Translations under genes and position numbers: made by a program
Source: Polaromonas sp.
GTDB taxonomy: Bacteria; Pseudomonadota; Gammaproteobacteria; Burkholderiales; Burkholderiaceae_C
NCBI GenBank assembly: GCA_025362825.1
Contig: JANYFF010000267.1
Span: 1-20,740 of the forward strand
Direction of reading: 5' to 3'
DNA: 20,740 nt
In this document: piece by piece, positions 1-9,094 of the stretch
How the letters are laid out: every line of letters starts with the position of its first letter
Numbering within the stretch: position 1 is the stretch's first letter
The notes under the pieces: generated by a model
Database searches by the model: none
What the model was told of the DNA's origin: nothing
The model's input: the letters and a program-made list of their open reading frames with translations, nothing else

Positions 1-557
1 GCCTTTTCAAAACCCTTGTTTGCGCCAACTACCGCGTCGTTGCCGAAGGAGTCGTCAACGTGCACCACGGCAATGCGATTGACGCCCAGCGTATGCATGT
101 GCGTGACGGCTTTTTCGGTTTCACGCTGGTAGCTTGACCGCACATTGAAGATGTATTTGTTGACAGGCTTGTGCAACAGCATGGCGCCGGTGGACGGTGC
201 AATCAGCGTGATGCCGTACTCCTGGAGCAGCGGCATGATCGCCTCGGTGTGCGGCGTTCCGCGGTTCATGAACAGCGCGACCACATTCTTTTCGGTGATC
301 AGGGTTTTGGCGTTGCTGGCCGCCAGCTTGGTATCAAACTTGTCATCCATGGTGATCAATTCAATTTTTTCACCACGAATGCCGCCTTTGGCATTGATGC
401 TGTCGATATAGAGGTGCGCCCCCTCCACGGCCTCCTTGACGGTAGCTGCAACCGGCCCGGTGATGCCCACGGTTTGCCCGATCAGGATTTGCGCCTGAGC
501 GGCATGGCTTATGGCAGCGAAAACCAGCGCTGCACACCATTTGTAGTGTCTTTTCAT
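1..557 (-). CDS. Branched-chain amino acid-type ABC transporter substrate-binding protein (LivK/PBP type I), 3' end outside window
   Basis: The first 185 residues are visible and the gene runs off the left edge. It starts with a signal peptide (basic MKRHYK, a hydrophobic run, likely cleavage after AQA at residues 20-22). The mature start ILIGQTVGITGP, followed by EGAHLYIDSINAKGGI and the LITMDDKFD segment near residues 67-75, is the usual opening of type I periplasmic binding proteins that feed Liv/HAAT-type ABC importers. APSTGAMLLH and YIFNVRSSYQRE are the usual ligand-pocket stretches. The ATG at 555-557 is chosen because AAGGAGA lies a few bases upstream and the signal peptide begins there. 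It diverges from the UvrA-like gene. The ligand cannot be told from sequence; amino acids, amides or aromatic acids are all possible for this family. Confidence 0.9.
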   Translation of the reverse strand, partial: MKRHYKWCAALVFAAISHAAQAQILIGQTVGITGPVAATVKEAVEGAHLYIDSINAKGGIRGEKIELITMDDKFDTKLAASNAKTLITEKNVVALFMNRGTPHTEAIMPLLQEYGITLIAPSTGAMLLHKPVNKYIFNVRSSYQRETEKAVTHMHTLGVNRIAVVHVDDSFGNDAVVGANKGFEK

Positions 558-603
558 GTTTGTCTCCTTGATAAATCCAGTTTAGGCCGCTGATAAAGAG
601 ATT

Positions 604-639
604 GCCATGTGGAAGCTGCGTGCGTGATAACCACATGGC
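604..639. promoter_or_regulatory. Perfect 9-bp inverted repeat in the divergent promoter region
   Basis: GCCATGTGG at 604-612 is repeated as its exact reverse complement CCACATGGC at 631-639, with 18 bases between. It sits in the 140-bp gap between two divergent genes, where an operator for one or both would be expected. No regulator gene lies next to it, so the binding protein is unknown. It could instead form an RNA hairpin in the leader of the rightward gene. Confidence 0.4.
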
Positions 640-697
640 GCGCTGGGCTGCCCCCGGTGCCTAGAATGTTTGACCTCTTCAGGAAAGCACCGAATAG

Positions 698-3600
698 ATG
701 ACTCAGGGAACCATCCGCATTCGCGGCGCGCGCCAGCACAATCTCAAGAACCTTGACCTCGACATCCGCACCAATGAAATGACGGTGGTGACCGGCCCCA
801 GCGGTTCCGGCAAGTCGTCTCTGGTGTTTGACACGCTGTTTGCGGAAGGCCAGCGCCGTTACGTCGAAACCTTTTCGGCTTATGCGCGGCAGTTTCTGGA
901 CCGTATGGACAAGCCGGCTGTTGACAAGGTTGAGGGCGTACCGCCGGCGATTGCGATTGATCAGACCAACCCGGTGCGCTCGTCGCGTTCCACGGTCGGC
1001 ACCATGACCGAGCTCAATGACCACCTGAAGCTGCTGTACGCGCGCTCGGCCCAGCTCTTCGACAAGCAGACGGCCCAGGCCGTACGGCACGACAGCCCGG
1101 AATCCATTTACGCCGAGATCATGGCGCGCACGAACGAAACCGACCGGGTCGTGATGACCTTCCCGGTCGAGTTGCCGGGCAACACGAGCGAAGAGCAGTT
1201 GGCGCAATGGCTGTCGGCCAGCGGTTTCACGCGTGTGCATGCACAGCGCGACGTGGCCACGCCGGCCGGACCGCATAAGTTGCTGGATGTGGTGGCTGAC
1301 AGGTTCCGGATCCAGAGCATTGAAAAAGCACGTGCTGTTGAAGCGATTGAAACGGCACTCAAGCGTGGCGGGCGGCTGAATGTTTATGTGACGCATGCGG
1401 AGGAAGCAGGTGGCGCCCAAGAAGAGATGTGGCGTTTCTCCACCGGCCTGCACTGCCCCGACAGTGACACGCGCTACACCGAACCGACGCCTTCGCTGTT
1501 TTCGTTCAATTCAGCGATGGGTGCATGCACCATCTGCAAGGGGTTTGGCCGCGTCATCGGTGTCGACTACGGCCTGGTGATACCCAATGACAAGCTCACG
1601 CTGCGTGCGGGCGCCGTCAAGGTGATGCAGACACCGGCCTGGAAAGAAGCCCAGGACGACCTGATGCGCCACGCCGAGGCCACCGGTATTCCGCGTGACA
1701 CGCCCTGGTACAAGCTCACACCCGAGCAGCAGGCGTGGGTCATCAACGGTTCACCCAGCTGGAACGGTAAGTGGAACCAGCACTGGTTCGGTATCAAACG
1801 CTTTTTTGAGTACCTTGAAAGCAAGTCGTACAAAATGCACATCCGCGTGCTGCTGTCCAAGTACCGCAGCTACACCCCTTGCGAGACCTGCGGCAGTGCG
1901 CGCCTGAAGCTGGAGTCACTGCTTTGGCGGCTGGGCACGAAAGAAGCCTCCGACGCGGTGCTGCCGGCTGTCGAACGCTTCATGCCTGTGGGCGTGCAAT
2001 GGACGCGCGCGCAACTTGAAGCCATGCCAGGCCTGTGCCTGCATGACCTCATGCGTTTGCCGATTGACAGGCTGCAGAAATTTTCGGCCAGCCTGTCGTT
2101 TGCCGCGGCCGATGATGATGCGGAGAAAAAGGCGCTGAAGTCGTTGTTTGAAGAAATCCAGACGCGACTTAAATATCTCTGTGACGTGGGCATTGGCTAC
2201 TTGACGCTGGACCGGCAAAGCCGCACGCTGTCGGGCGGCGAAGTGCAGCGCATCAACCTCACAACCGCGCTGGGTACCTCGCTGGTCAACACCCTGTTTG
2301 TGCTGGACGAGCCGTCCATCGGTCTGCATCCGCGCGACATGAACCGCATCACCCAGGCCATGCACCGTCTGCGCGATGCCGGCAACACGCTGGTGGTGGT
2401 CGAGCACGACCCCGCAGTGATGTTGGCAGCTGACCGCATGATTGACATGGGCCCTGGCCCCGGTGAAAAGGGCGGGCAGATTGTGTTTGACGGCACCCCG
2501 GAAGACCTCAAGCATGCCGACACGCTGACAGGCGCTTATCTGGGCTCGCGCAAGACGGTGGGCATGGGTGCCAAGCGGGCAGTGACCGACAGCACGCCAA
2601 GGCTGATTCTGGAGGGCGCGCGTGACCACAACCTGAAAAACCTGACGGTTGATTTCCCGCTCCAGCGACTGGTTGTGGTGACCGGCGTCAGCGGCTCGGG
2701 CAAGTCAACACTGATGCAGGACATACTGGCGCCGGCACTGCTGCGCCAGTTCGGCAAGGCGACCGAAACCCCAGGCCTGCACGATCGGTTGATGGGTGCA
2801 GACCATTTGACCGATGTGGTGTTTGTGGACCAGTCGCCGATTGGAAAAACGGCACGTTCCAATCCTGCCAGCTATGTCGGTGCGTGGGATGCCGTGCGCG
2901 ACATCTTTGCGCAGGCGCCGCTGGCAAAGCAGCGCAGCTACACCGCGTCGAAGTTCAGCTTCAACAATGGCGATGGGCGCTGCCCAACCTGCGGCGGCTC
3001 GGGGTTTGAACACGTCGAGATGCAGTTCCTGAGTGACGTTTACCTGCGATGCCCCGATTGCGATGGTAAGCGTTACAGGCCTGAACTTCTTGAAGTCACG
3101 ATTGAACGCAAGGCCATCGGACAGACGGTCGGTCGCTTGCTGAATGTGTCGGATGTGCTGGACCTCACGGTGAGCGAAGCCGTGCAACTGTTTGCGCAAG
3201 ACCGCGAAGTGGTGCGCGCACTGCAACCGATTGTCGATGTGGGTCTTGAATACGTGAAGCTGGGCCAGCCGGTACCAACGCTGTCGGGTGGCGAGGCGCA
3301 ACGGCTCAAGCTGGCGGGTTTTCTGGCTGAAGCGAGCAGATCGGCCAGCAAAAGCCAAAGTGCCAGCAGGCAGGCGCTGGCCCTGAGAAACCCGAGCCGT
3401 GGCACGCTGTTTTTGTTTGACGAGCCAACCACAGGCCTGCACTTTGACGACATAGCCAAGCTCATGCGCGCGCTGCGCAAGCTGCTGGAGGCCGGCCATT
3501 CGCTCATCATCATTGAGCACAACCTCGATGTGATCCGGTCGGCCGACTGGCTGATCGACCTCGGTCCCGAAGGCGGTGAAGCCGGCGGCCTACTGGTGGC

Positions 3601-6595
3601 CGAAGGCACGCCTGAAGAGGTGCGCGAACACCCCACGTCGCACACGGCGCTGGCGCTTCGCGAGTACGAGCAGGCCATGGGCAAGGTACATGGCGTCGAG
3701 GAAGCGCGGCCTAAAGTCTGGAAGACGCGGCCGACTTTTTCGAATGACATCCAGATCGTCAACGCGAAAGAAAACAACCTCAAGAGCCTGTCGGTGAATA
3801 TTCCGCGTGGCAAGTTCAATGTGGTAACCGGCGTGTCAGGCTCGGGAAAGTCGACACTTGCATTTGATATTTTGTTTAACGAAGGCCAGCGGCGCTATCT
3901 CGAATCGCTGAATGCCTATGCACGCAGCATTGTGCAGCCCGCAGGCCGGCCTGAAGTCGATGCGGTGTACGGCATTCCACCGACCGTGGCGATTGAACAG
4001 CGGCTGTCGCGCGGCGGCCGCAAATCGACTGTCGGCACGACGACAGAGGTCTGGCATTTCCTGCGCCTGCTCTACGTCAAGCTTGGCATACAGCACTGCA
4101 CCAAGGATGATGCCGCCGTGATGCCGCAAAGCCCTGAAAGCATTGCCGCACAGCTATTGAAAAACTACCGCGGCAAGCACATTGGCCTGCTCGCACCGCT
4201 GGTAATTGCGCGCAAGGGCGTGTACACCGAGCTGGCCGACTGGGCACGGCCGCGCGGCTACACCCACCTGCGCATCGACGGTGAGTTTTTGCCGACGACA
4301 AACTTTCCGCGTATCGACCGCTTCAAGGAACACACGGTCGAGCTGCCGGTAGCTGACATTCATGTCACGCCTGAAAACGAAGCCGTGCTGCGCGCCGCGC
4401 TGGCGGTGGCACTGCAACACGGCAAGGGCGTGGTGCACGTGCTGGCGCCACTCGACGGCCTGCGCGGCGCCATGCTGGCCGGCACATCGACCAAGGCCAT
4501 CGGACGGCTGGAGGCTTCGTCCACCAAGCGCGCATGCCCGGTTTGCAGCACGTCATATCCTGAACTTGATCCGCGCCTGTTCAGCTACAACAGCAAGCAT
4601 GGCTGGTGCCCGGATTGCGTAGGCACTGGCGTCAAGCTCACCAAAGAGCAGCGCAAGGTGTTTGACGACTCCGTGCGCGATGACGACAACAAGGGCCGCG
4701 AGCAGAGCTTTGCCGAGCCAGAGGTTGAAGATGTCGTTGATACGGTGTGCCCCGGTTGCGAAGGCACGCGCCTGAACCGTCAGGCACGCGCTGTCAAGTT
4801 TGCGGGTGTAGGGATTTCCGATATCGCCAGCCTGTCGGTAACAGACGTGCGCGCATGGGTGGAAAAACTTGCGCTTGTCGGCCGGGAAGCCGGCATTGCC
4901 CGCGACCTGATTCCCGAGATCAAAAGCCGCCTTGAGTTTCTTGAAGACGTGGGCCTGGGCTACCTGACGCTGGACCGTGGCGCACCGACGCTGTCGGGCG
5001 GCGAGGCGCAACGCATTCGCCTGGCGGCGCAACTGGGCTCTAACCTGCAGGGCGTTTGCTATGTATTAGACGAGCCGACGATTGGCCTGCATCCGCGTGA
5101 CAACCAGATCCTGCTCCGCGCACTCGGCAAGCTCAGCGAACGCGGCAATACGCTGGTGGTGGTCGAGCACGACGAAGACACCATTCGCCGCGCCGACAAC
5201 ATCATCGACATCGGCCCCGGCGCCGGCAAGCGCGGTGGCCGGCTGGTCGGGCAGGGCACCGCGGCGCACCTGGCAACGGTCTCCGATTCACTGACCGGGC
5301 AATACCTGGCACACCCGCTGATCCATCCCCTGCAAGCGCGGCGCGAAACCCTGCCCGGGCAGGATGAAGTTGTCGCTGAGGCGGACACTGACCAGCCCGG
5401 TACTGTTGCTGCGAAGCCGGTCAGCAAGCAAAAGCAGGCCCTGCTCAAGGCGGCTGCGTTGAAAGCTGCTGCAGCAAATGCCAGTGCGCTGCACAATGCC
5501 GCGCCGGCAGCGGCTACGCCCTTTACATCGTGGCTCACAGTGGTCAAAGCCAACCTGCACAACCTCAAGGAAGTCAACATTACGGTACCGCTGTACCGGC
5601 TGGTGGCGGTGACTGGCGTTTCGGGCTCGGGCAAGTCAACGCTCGCGCGCGATGTGCTCCTGACCAACGTGCATGCTGCCGTGATGCAGCGTTCAACCAA
5701 AGCCGGACGCGACGCCGACGATGCAAACAAGCATCCGGCCTGGACGGGCTGCGAGCGCATTGAAGGCTACCGCGTGGTGGACCGCGTGCTGGAAGTCGAC
5801 CAGACGCCGATTGGCAAAACGCCGCGGTCTTGCCCGGCCACCTACATCGGCTTTTGGGACACGATTCGCAAACTGTTTGCCGACACGCTCGAAGCCCGGG
5901 CGCGCGGCTATGCGGCTGGCCGCTTCTCCTTCAACACTGGCGAAGGCCGTTGCCCGACCTGCGAGGGCGCCGGCGTGCGGACCATCGGCATGAGCTTTTT
6001 GCCCGATGTGAAAGTGCTGTGCGAAACCTGTCATGGCGCGCGCTTCAACCCTGAGACCCTGGCCGTCACCTGGCGCGGCAAGAGCATTGGCGATGTGCTG
6101 AAGATGGAAGTTGATGAGGCCGTGGAGTTTTTCGCTTCCATGCCCAACATAGGTCATCCGCTGCAGTTGCTGAAAGACGTCGGCCTCGGCTACCTTACTT
6201 TGGGCCAGCCGTCGCCAACGCTCTCGGGCGGTGAAGCGCAGCGCATCAAGCTGGTGACCGAGCTCAGCAAGGTGCGAGACGACATCACTCGGCGCGGCCA
6301 GAAGGCGCCGCACACGTTGTATGTGCTGGACGAGCCGACGGTCGGCCTGCACATGGCAGACGTTGAAAAGCTCATCCATGTGTTGCACCGCCTGGTCAAC
6401 GGTGGTCACAGCGTGGTGGTGATCGAGCATGATCTCGACGTGATTGCCGAGGCCGACTGGGTGATAGACCTCGGACCAGATGGCGGCAATGCCGGCGGCA
6501 CGGTGGTCGCGGCAGCACCGCCCGAAACGGTGGTCAACCTGGGCACGCATACCGGCAACGCTTTGCGGGCGGTGCTGGCGCGGGCAGTCGGTTGA
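698..6595 (+). CDS. uvrA: Tandem double-length UvrA-like excinuclease ATPase (two UvrA units, four ABC cassettes)
   Basis: UvrA recognises DNA lesions as an ATP-driven dimer and loads UvrB in nucleotide excision repair. Normal UvrA has about 950 residues and two ABC cassettes; this protein has 1965 residues and four. Walker A motifs lie at 33-41, 663-671, 1045-1053 and 1640-1648. LSGGE signatures start at 511, 862, 1432 and 1842, and each cassette has a DEP Walker B and an EH switch. The UvrA DNA-binding zinc module CX2CX19CX2C occurs in both halves (762-788 and 1752-1778). In the first half the other zinc site has lost a cysteine (CPDS at 253-256), while the second half keeps it (CPVC 1280-1283, CPDC 1304-1307). 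An Ala/Lys-rich linker spans about 1539-1610. The ATG at 698 follows AGGA at 681-684, a rather wide spacing. It could work as a single-chain dimer in repair or have another DNA-related role. Whether a normal-length uvrA exists elsewhere cannot be seen here. Confidence 0.93.
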   Translation: MTQGTIRIRGARQHNLKNLDLDIRTNEMTVVTGPSGSGKSSLVFDTLFAEGQRRYVETFSAYARQFLDRMDKPAVDKVEGVPPAIAIDQTNPVRSSRSTVGTMTELNDHLKLLYARSAQLFDKQTAQAVRHDSPESIYAEIMARTNETDRVVMTFPVELPGNTSEEQLAQWLSASGFTRVHAQRDVATPAGPHKLLDVVADRFRIQSIEKARAVEAIETALKRGGRLNVYVTHAEEAGGAQEEMWRFSTGLHCPDSDTRYTEPTPSLFSFNSAMGACTICKGFGRVIGVDYGLVIPNDKLTLRAGAVKVMQTPAWKEAQDDLMRHAEATGIPRDTPWYKLTPEQQAWVINGSPSWNGKWNQHWFGIKRFFEYLESKSYKMHIRVLLSKYRSYTPCETCGSARLKLESLLWRLGTKEASDAVLPAVERFMPVGVQWTRAQLEAMPGLCLHDLMRLPIDRLQKFSASLSFAAADDDAEKKALKSLFEEIQTRLKYLCDVGIGYLTLDRQSRTLSGGEVQRINLTTALGTSLVNTLFVLDEPSIGLHPRDMNRITQAMHRLRDAGNTLVVVEHDPAVMLAADRMIDMGPGPGEKGGQIVFDGTPEDLKHADTLTGAYLGSRKTVGMGAKRAVTDSTPRLILEGARDHNLKNLTVDFPLQRLVVVTGVSGSGKSTLMQDILAPALLRQFGKATETPGLHDRLMGADHLTDVVFVDQSPIGKTARSNPASYVGAWDAVRDIFAQAPLAKQRSYTASKFSFNNGDGRCPTCGGSGFEHVEMQFLSDVYLRCPDCDGKRYRPELLEVTIERKAIGQTVGRLLNVSDVLDLTVSEAVQLFAQDREVVRALQPIVDVGLEYVKLGQPVPTLSGGEAQRLKLAGFLAEASRSASKSQSASRQALALRNPSRGTLFLFDEPTTGLHFDDIAKLMRALRKLLEAGHSLIIIEHNLDVIRSADWLIDLGPEGGEAGGLLVAEGTPEEVREHPTSHTALALREYEQAMGKVHGVEEARPKVWKTRPTFSNDIQIVNAKENNLKSLSVNIPRGKFNVVTGVSGSGKSTLAFDILFNEGQRRYLESLNAYARSIVQPAGRPEVDAVYGIPPTVAIEQRLSRGGRKSTVGTTTEVWHFLRLLYVKLGIQHCTKDDAAVMPQSPESIAAQLLKNYRGKHIGLLAPLVIARKGVYTELADWARPRGYTHLRIDGEFLPTTNFPRIDRFKEHTVELPVADIHVTPENEAVLRAALAVALQHGKGVVHVLAPLDGLRGAMLAGTSTKAIGRLEASSTKRACPVCSTSYPELDPRLFSYNSKHGWCPDCVGTGVKLTKEQRKVFDDSVRDDDNKGREQSFAEPEVEDVVDTVCPGCEGTRLNRQARAVKFAGVGISDIASLSVTDVRAWVEKLALVGREAGIARDLIPEIKSRLEFLEDVGLGYLTLDRGAPTLSGGEAQRIRLAAQLGSNLQGVCYVLDEPTIGLHPRDNQILLRALGKLSERGNTLVVVEHDEDTIRRADNIIDIGPGAGKRGGRLVGQGTAAHLATVSDSLTGQYLAHPLIHPLQARRETLPGQDEVVAEADTDQPGTVAAKPVSKQKQALLKAAALKAAAANASALHNAAPAAATPFTSWLTVVKANLHNLKEVNITVPLYRLVAVTGVSGSGKSTLARDVLLTNVHAAVMQRSTKAGRDADDANKHPAWTGCERIEGYRVVDRVLEVDQTPIGKTPRSCPATYIGFWDTIRKLFADTLEARARGYAAGRFSFNTGEGRCPTCEGAGVRTIGMSFLPDVKVLCETCHGARFNPETLAVTWRGKSIGDVLKMEVDEAVEFFASMPNIGHPLQLLKDVGLGYLTLGQPSPTLSGGEAQRIKLVTELSKVRDDITRRGQKAPHTLYVLDEPTVGLHMADVEKLIHVLHRLVNGGHSVVVIEHDLDVIAEADWVIDLGPDGGNAGGTVVAAAPPETVVNLGTHTGNALRAVLARAVG

Positions 6596-6630
6596 ACCCC
6601 CTGGTTGATAAAAAATTCTCGATTCAAATT

Positions 6631-6647
6631 GCTATCAAATAAATAGC
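6631..6647. repeat. Short dispersed palindrome GCTAT-N7-ATAGC, copy 1
   Basis: The 17-base sequence GCTATCAAATAAATAGC has 5-bp complementary ends. A copy at 18352-18368 matches it at 15 of 17 positions, and a related form lies at 13601-13623. It sits 35 bases after the stop codon of the double UvrA gene. From memory, such A/T-cored palindromes are frequent between genes in Comamonadaceae genomes; their function is not known to me. Confidence 0.6.
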
Positions 6648-6809
6648 TGAATGCGCCCGTATCACCGGGGACAGGACACTAAAACACCCTAAAACAGCTT
6701 GGCATGGGCGTGACACGGCTTCAGGTTTTCCCCTGATGCGCTTTGCACCGATGTCACGCATGATCTGGCGATTGATATCGTCAACCGACACCACCAACCG
6801 GAGTTTTCC

Positions 6810-7778
6810 ATGCAACGTCGCCATCTTCTGCAAACCGCCGCTGCGCTCGCTGTTCCTGTGTTGGGCCAGCAGGCTAGCGCACAGGCTGCCTTTCCGGCTA
6901 AGCCGATCAAGCTGGTAATTGCGTTCCCGGCCGGCGGGCCGACCGATATCACCATGCGTTCGCTGGCCGACAACGCCTCGAAAATCCTCGGCCAGCCGGT
7001 CATTGTTGAAAACAAGCCTGGCGCCGGCGGCACCCTGCCTGCGCAGCAACTGCAAAGCGCGATTGCTGACGGCTATACCGTCGCGCAGATTCCGTTGGGC
7101 GTTTTCCGGATCGGCTACACCACCAAGGTCAACTGGGATCCGATCAAGGACATCAGCTACGTCATCAATGTCACCGGTTATGCGTTTGGCATCGTGGTGC
7201 CGGCCGATGGTCCGTTAAAGAGCTGGGCGGATTTTTTAGCCTTTGCAAAAGCCAACCCCGGCAAGCTGACCTATGGCTCGACGGGCACGCTGACCAGCCC
7301 GCACCTGACGACCGAGCTGATTGCACAGAAAGCCGGCATCCAGCTGCAGCACGTGCCTTACAAGGGCAGCGCCGACCTGACGCTGGCGCTGATCAGTGGG
7401 CAGTTGATGGCCGGCGCCGACAGCACCGGTTTTGCACCGCAGGTTGAGGCCGGCAAGCTTCGGGTGCTCAACACCTGGGGCGAAAAGCGGCTGGACAAAT
7501 TTCCCAACGCCCCCACGCTGAAGGAGCTGGGCTATGACATCGTGCAGAACTCGCCCTTCGGCATTGGCGCGCCCAAAGGCACGCCGCCCGACGTGGTCAA
7601 GCGCTTGCACGACGCCTTCAAAAAGGCGATGGAAGAGCCCAGCTACGTTGCTGCACTGGCCCGCTATGACATGCTGCCCAACTATCTGAGCTCGGCCGAC
7701 TACACAAAGTTTGCGCAGGACACCATCGGCCGTGAAAAGGTGTTGATCGACAAGCTCGGCCTGGCCAAGGGCAGCTGA
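6810..7778 (+). CDS. Bug/TctC-family tripartite tricarboxylate transporter substrate-binding protein
   Basis: This 322-residue secreted binding protein belongs to the family that captures carboxylates and similar small molecules for TctAB-type membrane transporters. The signal peptide has a Tat-like twin arginine (RRHLLQ, residues 3-8) and a likely cleavage after AQA at 24-26. Family hallmarks follow in order: FPAKPIKLVIAFPAGGPTD (28-46), NKPGAGGT, GSTGTLTSPHL and HVPYKGSADL. The length is normal for the family. The start follows a CGGAG ribosome-binding site. No TctA or TctB membrane partner is nearby, so it is one of the orphan Bug proteins common in Burkholderiales. The MFS gene 69 bp downstream is not known to work with it. 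The substrate cannot be assigned. Confidence 0.92.
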   Translation: MQRRHLLQTAAALAVPVLGQQASAQAAFPAKPIKLVIAFPAGGPTDITMRSLADNASKILGQPVIVENKPGAGGTLPAQQLQSAIADGYTVAQIPLGVFRIGYTTKVNWDPIKDISYVINVTGYAFGIVVPADGPLKSWADFLAFAKANPGKLTYGSTGTLTSPHLTTELIAQKAGIQLQHVPYKGSADLTLALISGQLMAGADSTGFAPQVEAGKLRVLNTWGEKRLDKFPNAPTLKELGYDIVQNSPFGIGAPKGTPPDVVKRLHDAFKKAMEEPSYVAALARYDMLPNYLSSADYTKFAQDTIGREKVLIDKLGLAKGS

Positions 7779-7847
7779 AGCGCCTGCCCTAGTGCAGGCG
7801 TCCGGAAACGGCCAGCCCGACGAAGTCTGCGACGTATCATCAGTCGC

Positions 7848-9083
7848 ATGCCTGTTGCTGATTCCGATTCCGTGCCTCTCTCCATGAACCCTCAACTGTC
7901 CGGCTGGCGCATGCCGGCTTCGGCGGCTTTCCCCATGCTGGCACTGGTGCTGTTTGCATTTTTTGCGGCAGCCAGCGCGCCTTCGCCGCTGTTTGTTGTG
8001 TTCCAGAATCAGTGGGGCTTCTCGCCCGCGCTGCTGACGGTCGCGTTTGCCATCTACGCGATTGCCCTGCTGATCTCGTTGCTGGTGGCAGGCTCGCTGT
8101 CTGACCATGTCGGCAGGCGTCCGGTGATTTTTGTCGCGCTGCTGCTGCAGGGCACTGCGATGCTGATGTTTTTGCTGGCGCGCGGCATAGCCGGTTTGCT
8201 GGCCGCGCGCATTGTGCAGGGCATAGCTACCGGCATGGCCAGCGGCGCGCTGTCGGCCGCAGTGGTTGAAGCTGCGCCTGAATCCAGAAAGCGCCTGGGC
8301 GCGCTGATCAGCAGCGTGTCGCCGCTGGCCGGACTGGCCGTCGGCGCGCTGCTGACCGGCATGGCCGTGAAGCTGACCAGCCATCCGGTACCGCTGGTGT
8401 TTGGTGTGCTGTCTGCTATTTGTGCGTGCGGTGCGGTGGCAATCTTCTTCATTCCTGAGACTGCCACACGGCGCTTGGGCGCACTGGCTTCGCTGGTCCC
8501 ACGCATGTCGGTGCCAATTCAGGCGCGCGTTGAATTCATGCGCGGCTTGCCGGTCATGGTCGCTGTGTGGTCGTTGGGCGGGCTCTACCTGTCGCTGGTT
8601 CCGTCGATGCTGCAACAGGTCTTCCATATCCACAACGGGCTGGTCAATGGCCTGGCCATCGCCACCATGTTTGGAGTTGGTTCGGTATCACCCTCGCTGT
8701 TCAGGCGGTTCGCGCCGCCGCTGGCACGCGCCATCGGCATGAGCAGTATTGCTGGCGGGGTGGTTGTGATCGGTCTGTCGCTGGTCAGCGATTCAGTGGC
8801 CCTGTTTTTTATCGGCTCGGCCGTCGCCGGTGTCGGCTTCGGCACGGCGTTTTCCGCCCAGGTGCAGCAACTCGCGCCGCTGGCCAGGCCTCATGAACGG
8901 GCAGAGTTGTTTGCGGCAATGTATGTGGCCAGCTACCTTGCGTTCAGCGTGCCGGCCATGTCGGCGGGCCTGCTGATCGCACCCTTCGGCCTGCTGGCCA
9001 CTGCGCTGGGCTATCTGGCCTTTCTGGCGCTGGTGGCGGGCTCGGGTGCAGCACTGCAATGGGCGGCCTTGCGCCGCTCTTAG
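7848..9083 (+). CDS. Major facilitator superfamily (MFS) transporter
   Basis: This 411-residue, very hydrophobic inner-membrane protein has about 12 predicted membrane spans. The diagnostic MFS motif A of loop 2-3, GSLSDHVGRRP, lies at residues 82-92, and PESRKRLG follows in the N-terminal half. The first span starts near residue 28 (FPMLALVLFAFFAAAS). Length and motif placement fit a proton-driven single-component transporter of the drug/sugar efflux type, but nothing gives the substrate. Two in-frame ATGs (7848 and 7884) are possible and neither has a good ribosome-binding site; the longer form is given. No regulator gene is next to it. Confidence 0.88.
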   Translation: MPVADSDSVPLSMNPQLSGWRMPASAAFPMLALVLFAFFAAASAPSPLFVVFQNQWGFSPALLTVAFAIYAIALLISLLVAGSLSDHVGRRPVIFVALLLQGTAMLMFLLARGIAGLLAARIVQGIATGMASGALSAAVVEAAPESRKRLGALISSVSPLAGLAVGALLTGMAVKLTSHPVPLVFGVLSAICACGAVAIFFIPETATRRLGALASLVPRMSVPIQARVEFMRGLPVMVAVWSLGGLYLSLVPSMLQQVFHIHNGLVNGLAIATMFGVGSVSPSLFRRFAPPLARAIGMSSIAGGVVVIGLSLVSDSVALFFIGSAVAGVGFGTAFSAQVQQLAPLARPHERAELFAAMYVASYLAFSVPAMSAGLLIAPFGLLATALGYLAFLALVAGSGAALQWAALRRS

Positions 9084-9094
9084 GCGCCTGAGTC

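Noticed and set aside
554..1453. Minus-strand open frame of 299 codons over the start of the double UvrA gene
   Set aside because: It lies opposite UvrA Walker A coding sequence, shows no family motif, and runs through the divergent promoter region.
5693..6550. Minus-strand open frame of 285 codons opposite the last UvrA cassette
   Set aside because: Its translation mirrors the conserved UvrA codons and carries no recognisable domain.
7236..8633. Long minus-strand open frame (465 codons) opposite the Bug and MFS genes
   Set aside because: Its translation is rich in His, Arg and Gln with no domain pattern, and it crosses two convincing plus-strand genes; it is a G+C-driven antisense frame.
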